From assembly GCA_014526335.1 (NCBI GenBank), contig JACTAT010000041.1:929535-993534 (forward strand): a DNA stretch of 64,000 bases. Direction: 5' to 3'. Both the position numbers and the translations under genes were made by a program. This DNA comes from Chrysaora quinquecirrha. Lineage: Eukaryota > Cnidaria > Scyphozoa > Semaeostomeae > Pelagiidae. Below, piece after piece: positions 1-12,900 of this stretch. Within the stretch, counting starts at the first letter, position 1; each line of letters begins with the position of its first letter. The notes below the pieces were generated by a model. That model saw nothing but the letters and a program-made list of their open reading frames with translations, was not told the origin of the DNA and ran no database searches.

Positions 1-1
1 G

Positions 2-46
2 GAAAACCTTGAGGATGAGGATAAAAACAACATGGAGGGTAATAAG
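2..46 (+). CDS. possible upstream coding exon end
   Basis: An open stretch of 15 acidic/polar codons is followed immediately by GTAAAG, a good splice donor. It could be the end of an earlier exon of the LRRK-type gene. Its phase (0) does not match my preferred start of the ankyrin exon (phase 1), so either another exon lies between or the two are unrelated. Weak call. Confidence 0.3.
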
Positions 47-580
47 GTAAAGTTTGTATCATTGGCAGTTTTTCGATAACAGTCTATCCGTTTCTTATTT
101 CATTTGTGTCAAATTATCTAGCGTTTGGCATTTTCAGAGAAACACGGAAGTTGAATGTTGATTATTTATTTTAGGTAGGCTGTGTTTTCAGTTGGGTCAT
201 TTGTAATTGCTAGTCTAGCCTTGGCCAACAAGAATCCTGTGTATCAGTTTCCGTTTTTCTTTTGCTTGATACTTGATATTTTTACCCACAAACTTTTGAT
301 TTGAAGCTTTGTTGCAGGTTGAACTTGAAGCCTCGAAAACTGGCAAACTTTTTCTCCTAAGCCTTAAAATGACCTGTCAACTGTTGGGGGGCAAGAGAGG
401 ACCCTTTTGAAAACTGAACCTTAAAAATGTTGCTCCTTATGAAAACTATTCAGTCAAATATGTAAGAGGAGATGAGACATTTTGATATCAAAAGACTGAT
501 GTAAATTTTTTGTTCTTATAGGCAACAAGAGCATCACATGAATTTAACAAACACTAATTTATAAGATGGCGGGTCATTAG

Positions 581-955
581 AGAGGCAAAGGTTGGCCGCA
601 ATCTGTAGCAATGGTAACCTAAAAGATCTGGAACACTATCTTAAAACTGAACCAAATGCACAATCATCAATAAATGAGCCAGTTGGAGGTCACACCATAA
701 TGCATGAAGCAGCTATCAGTGGAAATGCAGAAATCTTACGCATGTTACTTCTTAATGGCGGCCAAGTGAATGCTTTATCCACAGGAAGACATTCACCTTT
801 GCATATTACAGCATCATCTGGAGACATTGACTGTATCAGAGTTCTGCTTGAATTTCACGCAAATGTTTTACTTGTTAATGAAAATGGTAAGACACCATCT
901 GCTACTGCCAAACTTAATTCACAGAAGGAAGCTGCTAGAATTCTGAAAACTGCAG
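581..955 (+). CDS. LRRK-type gene, ankyrin-repeat exon
   Basis: The reading frame gives three to four ankyrin helices pairs, with the hallmarks TIMHEAAISGNAEILRMLL and SPLHITASSGDIDCIRVLL (the TPLHxAxxxGxxxxVxxLL pattern). Ankyrin repeats bind partner proteins. The exon ends at ...GCAG with donor GTAATT. Its dangling G combines with AA of the next exon to give Glu, which confirms the join. The 5' boundary is not certain. Confidence 0.75.
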
Positions 956-3900
956 GTAATTTACTTTAAGCCTAAAAATGTTATGGACATTTCTGCAAAT
1001 TCTTTTTATTTAAAAAAAATATAATTGTATTGCACATATATCAAAGACACTTTTATCCCCTTGAAAGGGCAAAAAGAGTTACAAGTAATTCTCTTCAGTC
1101 TTGGCTACTGAGGAAATATTCATTTCCTAAAAATAATGCAGGTTGTCCACAAGATGAAAGCGTAATTGCTTTAAATACATCAAGATAAAGTGAAAATTAT
1201 TTTTTACTCACCCGTATGAATGGGCTTCCTGTGATCTAAGCTATCTGGAGGTTGTATTTTGAAAATATTGTGGTAGCATGCCTCGACTCCAGTACACTGC
1301 ACCTGGGGCATTCAGAGGACAGTCTGTAGGACAGTCCCTGAAATGCCCAATATGGGTTGTACAAGGAAAAATTATCACTACCCTTTATAACCTTTACAAC
1401 CTTTATATAACCTTTAATAATCAAATTAATTATACATATAATGAGAAATGAATCAGCACATGACCGTGTCTTGGACGAAAACCTGACAGAGCTAGATCCT
1501 TATGTTTCAACTCAGCATTTTGGAATCTCTCCACATCAAAACCAAAAAGCTGTTCTGTGCTGACAGAAAGAGTTTGTTTTCTCACTTGTTGGACTCTTCA
1601 ATTAATTCTCATTGTTCTTCCTGCAAAAGGCTGATTGGTGTTTTAACACAATACCTAGTTCAGCTTTTGTTTCTGACTGGTGCATCTCAAGCTACATCTG
1701 GGTATAAATTCCACCTTAGCTTATTCTCTGGTCTGTTTCTGACATTCATACTCTGAGGAGTGTCAGACAGAAAAAGTTTCAAGTATGCCCGAAAATGATT
1801 TCAGCAATTCTGAGTACAGACCTCTTGACTCCTGTGCAGTCCAACTCAAAAACTAATTTTTTTTAACAAATTGATAACTATTTTATTTCCCAATCTCTTG
1901 GGTGCTAAATCAAGCAAGAGTATTGATAGATTCAATCTTCCTCTGTTTTGGACTTAAAGGAATCCCAATGTGCAGAGGCACTCCCAGGGCCCAAGATGGT
2001 TTTCCATATATACTTAAAAACAAACATCAAGAAAAGACAATGAGTAACGTTTGCTGCTTTTTGAATGTGAATTTCAGATATGGGTGTGTATGTACTTAAA
2101 GAAATGTTGCAGAACATTCTTTAGAAAAAAGTGAAAGTTGTGATGATTGCGATACATCTGAAATAGACTTGGATTTACTTGTAGAGCTGGAAGTTCTAGA
2201 AAGAAACCAACTACATATCCAATGCTGTTCCAAAAGGGCTTAGCCACATAGACAACAATGCAATCCAGTTGGCGGTATTTTTTAAAGCTTTAAAATCTGT
2301 TGATCAGATGGCGACTCTAGCAATTCAATGAATCACCTCCCGGAGAGTGATAGGCTGACAAGATGTCATCTTAAAGCAATGGCCCGACTCCGGTTGGTCT
2401 TATCCAAAGGCACACTAGTAAAAAGACTGCTGATCTCAGAAAAAGCTCTTAAAAGAGGCTTATTAGTTGTTGAGATCTGTTTGTTACTGCGTCAACATAT
2501 TATTGCCTGAGAATTTTCCCTGTGTATGTTAAAAATTTGTTAGGTTGACGAATGTGGCACAATTAGAATGTTAATCATATCTAGTACAATGTTGTTTCCT
2601 AACAGGTCAAAAAGTTTTTTGGATACATCTTATATCATAGAAAATGCCAATGTAATACTCATTTGCTGCAGAAATTCTTTGCATCTAATAGCACGAGAAC
2701 ATGACCAATCGAGAATTTCTGTACTTAAAGCATCTCAGAAATCTGAAAAACAGCAAAAAGGCATGACCATTAATCAGAGTGACTAGATAAATTTGCATGC
2801 GAATGGATATGCAAATAATGCAAACCGGCTATTGCAGTTCATGGAATTACGGCAAATGGTTCGAACGTTTTTCTGACAGTGAGCCTGGAAGGCCAGGTGG
2901 CTCTCGCTCAGTCGAGTTGCTGAGTTGCGAGAGACAAACAGCACTGTCTCGCAACAGCACTGTCAAATTTTTATGACGTTATTGCCTTCCGTCTACACTT
3001 AGCCGGTGTTTTTAGTAATGGAATAGTTTCGTGCCATTCCGTCGCAAATCTTGCCTGGGTCAAGGTCCCTGTCTCGTACGCTTTGAGAAAAATACGTTTA
3101 TCAAACCGAGCCAGAGAGCAGAACCGCAAAGCTTCAATGCTATTTAGAGACAGGCCCCTAGATGCTTGTCAATCGCCCCAAAGGTCAATTGTTCATCAGA
3201 AGTTTTAGAAGATTTCTGCCAACAGTAAAAGATCGGCTTCATCCATTTCAGTGCTCAATAATACAGATAGAAGAATTTGCCATGACCCAGGGGATCAGCT
3301 TAGCCTTACTGCAGACAACTTTGCTCAATGTTTTTGTTGTTTTTTTTGTCCTTGTTTGACCACCATATTATATTTCTTAACCGAAAAATCCAAAAAAACT
3401 TTTGGCTAGCGAACTGGGTTTACTTAACATACAGACGTTGAATGATTATAAATGTAATGAAGTTATGCGTTTACGCGTATAGACATGCTCATGTCATCTC
3501 TTTTCTTGCATCATAGGATCCTGTTTCTCACTGTTTTCCCCACAACCTTCGCTCATCTTACAGACATCTTTTATGGGGTCTTGTCTGGGTGGGCAATTCT
3601 ATCCTTGATTTGAGATAGTGAACAATATCATCGCTAATGACATTGTTGTCTTTTGTGCAGAAATAAAAGTGCTTGCTGGTATAAATGCTACTGATCTAGA
3701 AGAGACAATAGCAAAACTTGACGTAAACGAAGATATTGAACCAAACTGTTTCGATGAAGCTCTCAAGGTTGCCGTGGCAAAAGATAACCACAAGAGTGCT
3801 GGTATACTTGTGATCAATGGAGCAAGCAACATTGAACAATGTCTGTGCATCGCCTTGCCAGAAGAAAATCTCAGTCTGACAGCCGCTCTTCTGTGGCTCT

Positions 3901-6900
3901 GTCATGCAACCAAATGCAAAGACATTGAACTAATGCACTTAATATTTGAAGGTATAAGAATCGAAGCAATAGATTATCAAAGTGCATCTGTTACGGAAAC
4001 CAGTGTTGAGAATGTTTGTGTCAGAGAATACTATCCAGAAATATGGGATGGCGACGTTGCAAAGAGAAAATTGTGTGATTTGAGGTAATGTTTAAGAGAC
4101 TTTAAAATATGCTTGCAAGGAGGTAAATTACGTGGTATTGTTGTGCACAAAGGTGGATAATTTTGTCTAAACGTTAAAACCAGAAAGACTAATGAGACAT
4201 AATTCCCTGCTTGTTTAAGTGTTTCACTTAAGCGTTCTGGTACCTGTCCACTTCAAAACCAAAAGGCATGCTCTATGTAAACAGAAAGTTTTCGTTCTGT
4301 CAATGGGACTCCGCAATTGTTGTCCAGAACAGAATAGAATAATAACAGAACAGAATAACATAGCTTTATTTTGCTATTGGTGCATTTCGATCCGCATCTT
4401 GGTATAATTCTGCCTAGTCAATTGCCATATATGTTTCAAATACTCAAAGGAATGTACAACGAAAATAGCTTCGAAATTATGTCACACAATATATTTCTGC
4501 TTTTTTCGCAATTAAGATAATCACATATAAATTCAGTGTTCAGTGATATTGTTTTATACTCAAGATATAGAACAGCAGATAAAGCTCCTGATTATCAACG
4601 CTCTGGCATTGTAATTTATCGTCATGCAATGTTTTCCTCCTGGAATTCCATAATTAGCACTTATCCATTTATATGGGTCTAAAAAGTCAGAAAATAGCAT
4701 ATCTTTTTAAATCAACGGGAAGGCTCTGAAGACCTCTAAATGGCATACTAATGCATATACACCTTTTCAAGGTGTTTGGAAAACTTAATGAAAACTTTTT
4801 TCCTAATTAAAAAAAATTATGTACAACCTAAGAAAACGAGTTTGACCAAAAAAGCGGAATGGCAAGTACCACTACTCTCGATACCCAAGCTTAAGTCTCG
4901 CCTTCTGTAGCCTTAATACTTAAACCATTTATTTTTGGTTCCGGCTTTTTTTACATCAAATGAGGCAACAAATTACGACTATATACTGGCATCTTTGGAA
5001 CAATAGGTATCTTTTTTTAGTTTATCGTTTAATGTTTGTTTACAGGGCTGAATTAGCAAAAGTGCTAATTAATAAAGCTTTTGTAATAAAATTGTAATAA
5101 AGCTGTAGCTAAGCTTCTGTAATCTTGAAGTTGCCTGTACTAATCGAGCGAATATTAAATTTTTTAAAATAGGGACCACTATAAAGAAAATTTGGTTATA
5201 AGTTAAACCACTAAAATATCAATATAATATGAATCGTAAGAACCAATATTTACAATATATATGTTAATGCACTACATACAAAAGTCTAACTAAGGGATGT
5301 TTTGAAAAGTAGCAAGCTGTTCAGTTTTGTTGTTAATGCTGGTCAAGCATTCCATATTTCAATAGCCCTTGCTTTAAATTTCCTGATTTGTCAGGTGTTT
5401 CTTTTCTGTTTCACCTATAACTTTTTTCCTTTTGCTGATCTGATATTGTATCCATGCACATCAGTTGAATACAAGAAACGTCGCTTTAGGTATACCGGAG
5501 TGAGATCGTTCAAGCTTTTAAATGTCATAATTGGTATATTTTTCTGTCTGATCTCAAGTAAGCTATTCTTTCTTTGGCAGCAGTTTTTACTTCGAAGGCC
5601 TTGAGATTTCTTGAATTGTCTTGCAAGTTTTTTCAAGCATGTCTTGCTTGCTGAAGACAAAACTTTACTGCAGTAGTTGAAATATTGCATTTCAAGGTTG
5701 GTGATAAGGAGCTTCTTTGTATGCAATGTTAGATATGGTATTGCTGTCTCTATCTTTGGTACAAGCTTTAGCATTTGTTCTTTTAATATGCTCTTTCCAA
5801 CTAATTTGACTATCAACAAAAACTCCTAGATACTTATTGGTTTCTGTTCTTTTGATCTTTTCTGTTCCTATCTCGATGTTAAGTTCTTTTAATCTGTTCA
5901 ATTTTATATTATTTTCAAAGATCATGTGCATTGTCTTTACTTTCTGTTACATTGTATTTCTGCTTTACTATGTTCTTTATTGAGCTTGCTTGCAAGTTTT
6001 TCAGCACCATTCTAAGCTATGATCATGACTGTGTCATCTGCATAAAAATGGCTTTTGGCATCTGCAAAATCATTTACATGTAGTAAAAACAGTAGACGGC
6101 CTAAAACGGAACCCTGATGTACACCATAAGGTTCTTCATCTGCGATGTCTGATTTCACATTATTCAGCACAGTGAACTGTATTCGTTGGTTTAAAAATGG
6201 CTACAACCATCTGCTTTCAGTCCACAAATTCCGTAGCAGCTCAGTTTATGCTGAAGAATACCATGGTCAACACAATCGAGGGCTTTGGCCTGGTCTAGAA
6301 AAATAGCTCCTACATAAGAGCCTTGACCACTTCTTTCATGAATGGGTCTATAATTACCACAATCCATTTCTGATCCTACACCTCCATAGATTGGCGTAAT
6401 ACGTTTGCATTTGCATCATTGAACGAATTGGCAATTTTCTTTGGATCTTTTTCTTCTTTTTCATTGATAATAACACTCTTCACTTCAACAGCTTTTTATT
6501 CTTATAGTTCCTTGAGTTGTTATTTCTCTGTCGCTGTCACTTATCATTTCTTAATCATAATTTTTCACCTTTCCTGCTTGAGGGGGGTGTAAGGGGGTAT
6601 TGAAATACGCAAATACGCCTACTTTTGATGGACAAATACGAAAATCCACTAATTTTCGATGTCCGATGAAATTGTACCACGTAGTCATTTTACTCTGCAC
6701 GGGGCAAAAAGATCCGAAAATCCGTTTGAAAATGTAGTGTACGTCCGAAACACGCCTTAGAATATCAGAAAAATACGTGATCCGCCAAGAAACTACGATA
6801 CGAAAATCCGTTTAGTAAAACCGATAATACAAAATCCGCTTCTTGTAATCAACAAAATACACCAATCCGCCAAGCCTTTCACTCCCCTCCTGCTTGATTC

Positions 6901-9900
6901 CCGTTCACCTCTGCTTTGGTCCGAACCAAGATCATGTTCTAAAAACTGGTTTTGGAGGTGGTTAGCAGTGGTTAGCTTCCAGTAAGGTAAAACCAAGTTT
7001 CTGAATAGGGATTTTTGAATTGGTGTTACATTTTATAGTAAAGTGAAGCAGAGATAATCGGCTTTTTTAACTTTCTTCAAATTTCGATTACTTAATTTTA
7101 GGAAGGCTGTTGGCTCTATCGATGTGAAAATTCTTATTCGTATTGCCGTGGTGGAGGAATTTTATGAGATAGCGAAAATCATCGTTTTTGAAATATATTG
7201 TAATTCACAGGAAGGTCAAGCAGATTGGAGTGGATTGAGACTTACTGTTATCAAAGAAAGTTGGATTGACGAGATACAAAACTTCAATAATCTTTCATTG
7301 GCAAAAAATGGCTTAATTGATCTGCCAAAGAATCTGATTTCAATGAAAGATCTTGTTAAACTCGATCTTTCTAACAATTCTATAACTCAGATTCCAAAAG
7401 AAATCTTTGAGCTGCCGTTGCTGAAGAATTTGAATTTGTCGCAAAATAGAATTGAATATCTTTCGGATGTAGATGAGTGGTCAAAATCATTAAAATTTCT
7501 ATACTTGAAATCTAACAGACTTGATTCCGTTCCTGAATCTATTGGAAAGTCTGAGCTGGAAGATTTGGATCTTTCAAATAACAATCTTAATGAAATCCAA
7601 GAATGTATTTGTTCTATAAAAAATCTTTCAAACTTGGATATCAGCGGAAACCACGAGATACTTGTCCTTCCTCCTGCTCTGGCGAAATTGAAACGACTGA
7701 TATCATTAGGCATTAGAGACATGGATCAGGTATAGTTTTATCTGTGTTTTCCATTACTAAACCACATAAATAAGACGTGCAGAATTCTATTTTCGTTGGA
7801 CCTTGTTGAACTGCGGGATCCTACAGAAAGGAAAATCCCTAAGGGGAGAGAAAAGAGATAGTGATAGTATCCCCTTTATTTGCTCATAATATTTGATACA
7901 ATGTGAATCTCGTTCTCGTGCCTTCAATAGATGTTGGTAAAGATACTTTGGTATATGCCTGTCTGATTGTACTGTATAAACAGAACCATGTTTGTCCGTT
8001 GCATATAGACAAACATATGTTATATAACACGATTAACTGTGATATGAACTATTGCGTTAGTAAAACTTATGAGAAATGCTACAAAAACTTTCGACGTTTG
8101 AAGTTTTCCCAATTCTTTTCTTGATTACAACGAATATCAGGAAATGAAAATATACGAGTTACACTATTACCAGAAATATATAACTCTAACATCTCTACTG
8201 GTATTTATAGTCATTCCGAATTAAAATACGTACATTACTAAATAAAACTCTAATAAAACGAATCATCCAATCAAAAGTTCTTCTTCAGGATATTTCAAAT
8301 CATGACACAATATCTGCTTCTTCTGGTTCAATACATTAGGTAATCAAACACAAATAAACAAAAGTAATGTTGCGCATGCAGTTTCACAAATGCGGGGGTT
8401 TGTCGTCACAACAGAGACATACAGGGCTCGTGTAAACAGTGAAGATTAATTGCTTCTAGGTTTCAAGTAACTAAGCAGTTATAAGTTGTTGTAAGACATA
8501 GACAACTTAATTTCATTGAATATCGTACGTTTTCTACTGAACTTTCAAGTGGCCAAAATAAGAGTGGGGGGGGGGGGCTTAATGCAAATTTTCACTTGAA
8601 AAGTGGGCTTAGGAGAGAAAGGCGGCTAAAAGGAGAGAAGGGCTTAATAGAGCTTTTACGGTAGACAGTTTATTGTTATAGATGTACCTTTTAAACTTTA
8701 ATCATATATGCAGTTTATGCCTACTTTCTCTTTCCAGATCATAGACCCAGCCCCAGCCATAAGAAAAACTATGATTGGACTCTTGCAGCACCTCAAGGCA
8801 AAATGGAGAAATTCAGAAGCATACTACACAATGAAACTTATGTTGGTTGGTCTTGCAAATCATGGGAAAACAACTTTGATGCATCGACTAGATGAGGATT
8901 ATGAGTATGACACCAATCTATCTACAACAGGTAAGCAGCAACGTGCGACAAAAGAACTCTAACGATTTGGCTTTGCAGTTACAAGCACTGATACATTGAG
9001 GCAGAAGGTGAATTTTCTGGATCAGCAGTATCAGATAACAGGCCAAATTTAGAGAAAATGTAATCCTGACTTCATTGCAAAAGCGATAGATCAATGAAAA
9101 CAGCCATCTCTCCAATCTGTAGAAACATCAGTATGGGAATCAATTTAAAAAGGGTTGTGATTTTTAAAATGTGTCTGAAAAAACACCCAACGTGTGCAGT
9201 CTTTTTGTAATGCGATTGTTATGGAAAAGACAAACAATGCATTTACGAAAAAGGTTGGAATTTGCATAGAACAGAATATTCTGGTACATTTTTTAGTTTA
9301 AGCATTCCTTTTGCCTTCCTTGTTCCTTTTTTGTTTCCTGGTGTTATTACGCATGCATTTTGATTACAAATTTCTGAGTTGGAATTACTTTGGCAAAACC
9401 AGATTGGATTTTATTTTCTATCCAAGGAGTTTACTAAGTTGAAGTTTACTGTTTGGTAAGATTCTGTTGCAAGACAGATATTAATTATTTAGTTTTAGGG
9501 GGTCTACATTTTACCCACCCGATATAAATGTACCAATTACAAAAATATTCTCCTATGTGTAAAATATATACATGTATAGAAAGCGATATATACATGTATA
9601 GATAAAGATATAGCCTTTAGCACCTTTAGGAAATATTGATGTGTGTTGTAATAGTTGATTTCTAAAATTTGCTGCCATTGTTTATCTTCAACTTCCAAGA
9701 GCGATCAAGCGAAAACTGTTTCTTGACGTGCTTTTAACGCGCCAAAGACACGGAGTCAGAAAAGAGATGTTATGCGTTTTCCATAATTTTCTGAACTAAA
9801 ACTTTCTATCAATTTACAACTATATAAAGTTAAAAACAAGGAATTAAAGTCAATAAGCAACTAGGGCTGAGATCTTGTTAAAATTTTTGGTGAAATAGCT

Positions 9901-12900
9901 TTCTTTATACACTACATCATTGCAAACTTGTCAATTACATTGAAAAGCCAGAAAAGAGCCAAAATAAGAGGTTTTAGGGGGTATCAGTCATTGTGCGACG
10001 GCTGAAATACTAGATATGTTAAGCAACTCTTGAGGGCTGGACCAAAGTCCAGTTGCTTGTTGAAAAAAGTGTACACACCTTTCCCGTATCGAAGAATCCG
10101 AGACCAAGAATATCTTAGCAATTTGTTGACAATATGTTAATAAGCAACTGTTGAATCAAATCATTTGAGTTGTAAGTTGAAAACAAATCATCCTGTTTTG
10201 ATAGAGCAAATCGAATTAGGAGGTCGATAAAGCGGTTCAGCTTCAAAACTATTTATCAGTTTCAGAACAAATGATAACACTACAAAAGTTATCTTTCTTT
10301 TCGTTCAATTTTCGAAAGTTACAGGCGGTACAAAGGGTGTCGCCAAATACATTATCAAACTATGATATTAAATCGATTCAGTCCATTCCAAGCTCGATTT
10401 TTCTGTATTCCAGTAGCTGTGCTTGATTTTGTTTGACTTAATTGAATTTCAGGATGACAGTTCATAAGAACAGTCTAATAATGTGTATAAGGAAAATAAA
10501 ATCCACTTTACTGACTACTGGTTCTGTTGAAAGAACTTCTTGCAATAAAGCGTTTATAAAATTGTGAGGCAAAAAATCACCATACGGAGCATTAAACAAC
10601 AAGAAAAAATCAATTGATCAATTTGTTTACATTTATTTATTGATCTCATGGTTTTTGCGTTGTTATTTATTGTTTCTGACTTGCCCATTTTATTTCACCT
10701 TCTTGCCTCTGTGGTTACTGAAGGAGATTTGTCTAGCTGGACTTTAGCATTGTCCTTTTTTATGCGATATGCTTTTTTCCTTTAAGCCTGGTTTCCATAT
10801 AGCCGTTAACTGCCGGCGGCATACCGCAGGCACAGTACCCGTGGCATGCCACTGGTATCTTTTCTTTAATGGAAGCGCTTTGCCTCAGGCTATACCTGCG
10901 GCAGCGTGCGGTTGTCCGCGGCATCCAAACGAAAGTGAGTTGCGTTCTACCTTTTTCCTGCCGGCGGCAGACTGCCTGCGACAATCCTTTGTTTCCGAAT
11001 TTTTTTATTGCTTTTGAGCCTTAATTTTGCCTGCCTACATATCTACAGCTTACTCGAGAATAAAGTAAACAGCAAAAATTTGGCCTAATATTTGTATCTT
11101 ATACTGTTGCTTTCAAAATATACAACTTTATCTTCTTCGAGAGTTCGCTTCTTCTTTTTCTTTGTCTCAAGTTTTTTTGGAGTTCTGATATAACAGTAAT
11201 TCAAGTCATTACTGTGTTCTATGCAGGGGCCGTTTTTATTTGCTCGCCTAAATTTCTGAAAATACGAATTATGAAATAATGACATGAACGATGAGGAAAC
11301 ACTTTGCCTGCGACAGCCCGAGACAACCTCAGGCATCTGTACCGGCGGCTGCCGCCGGCAACTACGGCTATATGGAAACGAGGCTTTAACATTCCTTACT
11401 TTTCATGAGGCGCAAATGACTGCTGAAGATTATGAAGGATTGAAGAACTTGGGTTTTATCTCAAACTATTATTCTACAACCTCCTTAGTGTTTTGATCTT
11501 GATGATGATTATGAACTTGCTGTTTCGTTACATTTTCAGGTATCGACATAAAGGAGATAACAATCACCAGAGAGCATTCATTCGTGTTCAAATGCTGGGA
11601 TTTTGCAGGACAAGAAGATTATTATGCTACTCATCAGTGCTTTTTATCTCAAAGGTCATTGTATGTGTTGGTTTGGAAGGTTACTGATCGTGAAGACGGT
11701 ATAGCTGATATGAAGCAATGGTTAGATAATCTTGAGACAAGAGTACCTTACTCAACAGTGATTATTGTTGGAACGCATTTGGATATGATCAGCGATGATG
11801 AAGTTGAGGATGGTTTTGAGGCAACAATGAATACGAAAGTCCGTGATTTGATGTCAACGTATAAGAAGATAATTTGCCCAGAAAATGCTATAACTATGGT
11901 GACATGTTCTTACGATGTTCCTGCTGTGATAATCGAATATGTTAGTACTGTACCTGAAATCAACCTTAAAAATGAGCTATGCACGAGAAGTAAGAAAATA
12001 GTTTTTTGTTAATTATTATATTTCTTTTATATTTCCGAAATACTTTATAAAGAAACTTTTTCCGATTTCTACCACTGGCACGGCGTTCGGCCTTCTTTGC
12101 TTATAAATCTGAAACTTTGACATAGAAATAGCATAGAATAATCAGTGAATATACCAGCAAGTTTATACTCAAAGACTTGGCCCATGGCAGTAGAGTTGTG
12201 AAAAAACATCTAGCAAACTGCTCTTCGTTAATTTTCCAGTTTGAGGGAACATTGGAGTTGCACTGTCAACAGACTTTTAGTGCTAATACAAAGTCCCAAC
12301 GTTTTGCTTGTTTCTAATTTTTTAATCAAGAATGAAGTAAAAGAAAAACAAATTCCTCGTGACGTACTTTATATTGCCTGGGATCAGGCTCAGCACAGCT
12401 CGCTCTCTGTGCACAATTTTAAAACTGGTCAATATAGAGTCATTTTGGTTCAATTTAATTTCCTTTGAGCATGAAACCCTAAGGCCATTGCTAAACATTA
12501 TTGGTCCAACATTTAAAATTTGCTTTACGGCAAATATTTAACCGTTTGACCACATCCAAAACAGTGCTGCCAAAACTTTCGAACAACTAAGTTATTGCTA
12601 ATGCGCAAGCACGAACGCCTTGTTATTCAGAAGTGCTGAAATGTCGCAAGTTGTTGCAGCTTGTCAAAAATAAAAGAATAGTTGGACAAGCAATGTTGTG
12701 AAAGAGCGCACACGACAAAACATAGCTTGACAAACGAAAGTAACAATTTTTGGACGCGGCCAAACTGTCGAGCATTTTGCTTGACAAGCAAATTTCAAAT
12801 GCTTAACAAACAATATTTGATCGTTTGGCTAGGGCCTAAGACATAGTACGGGAATATTTTACCATACCCGGCCTTAGAATGGCAGTTGAATTAATATTCA

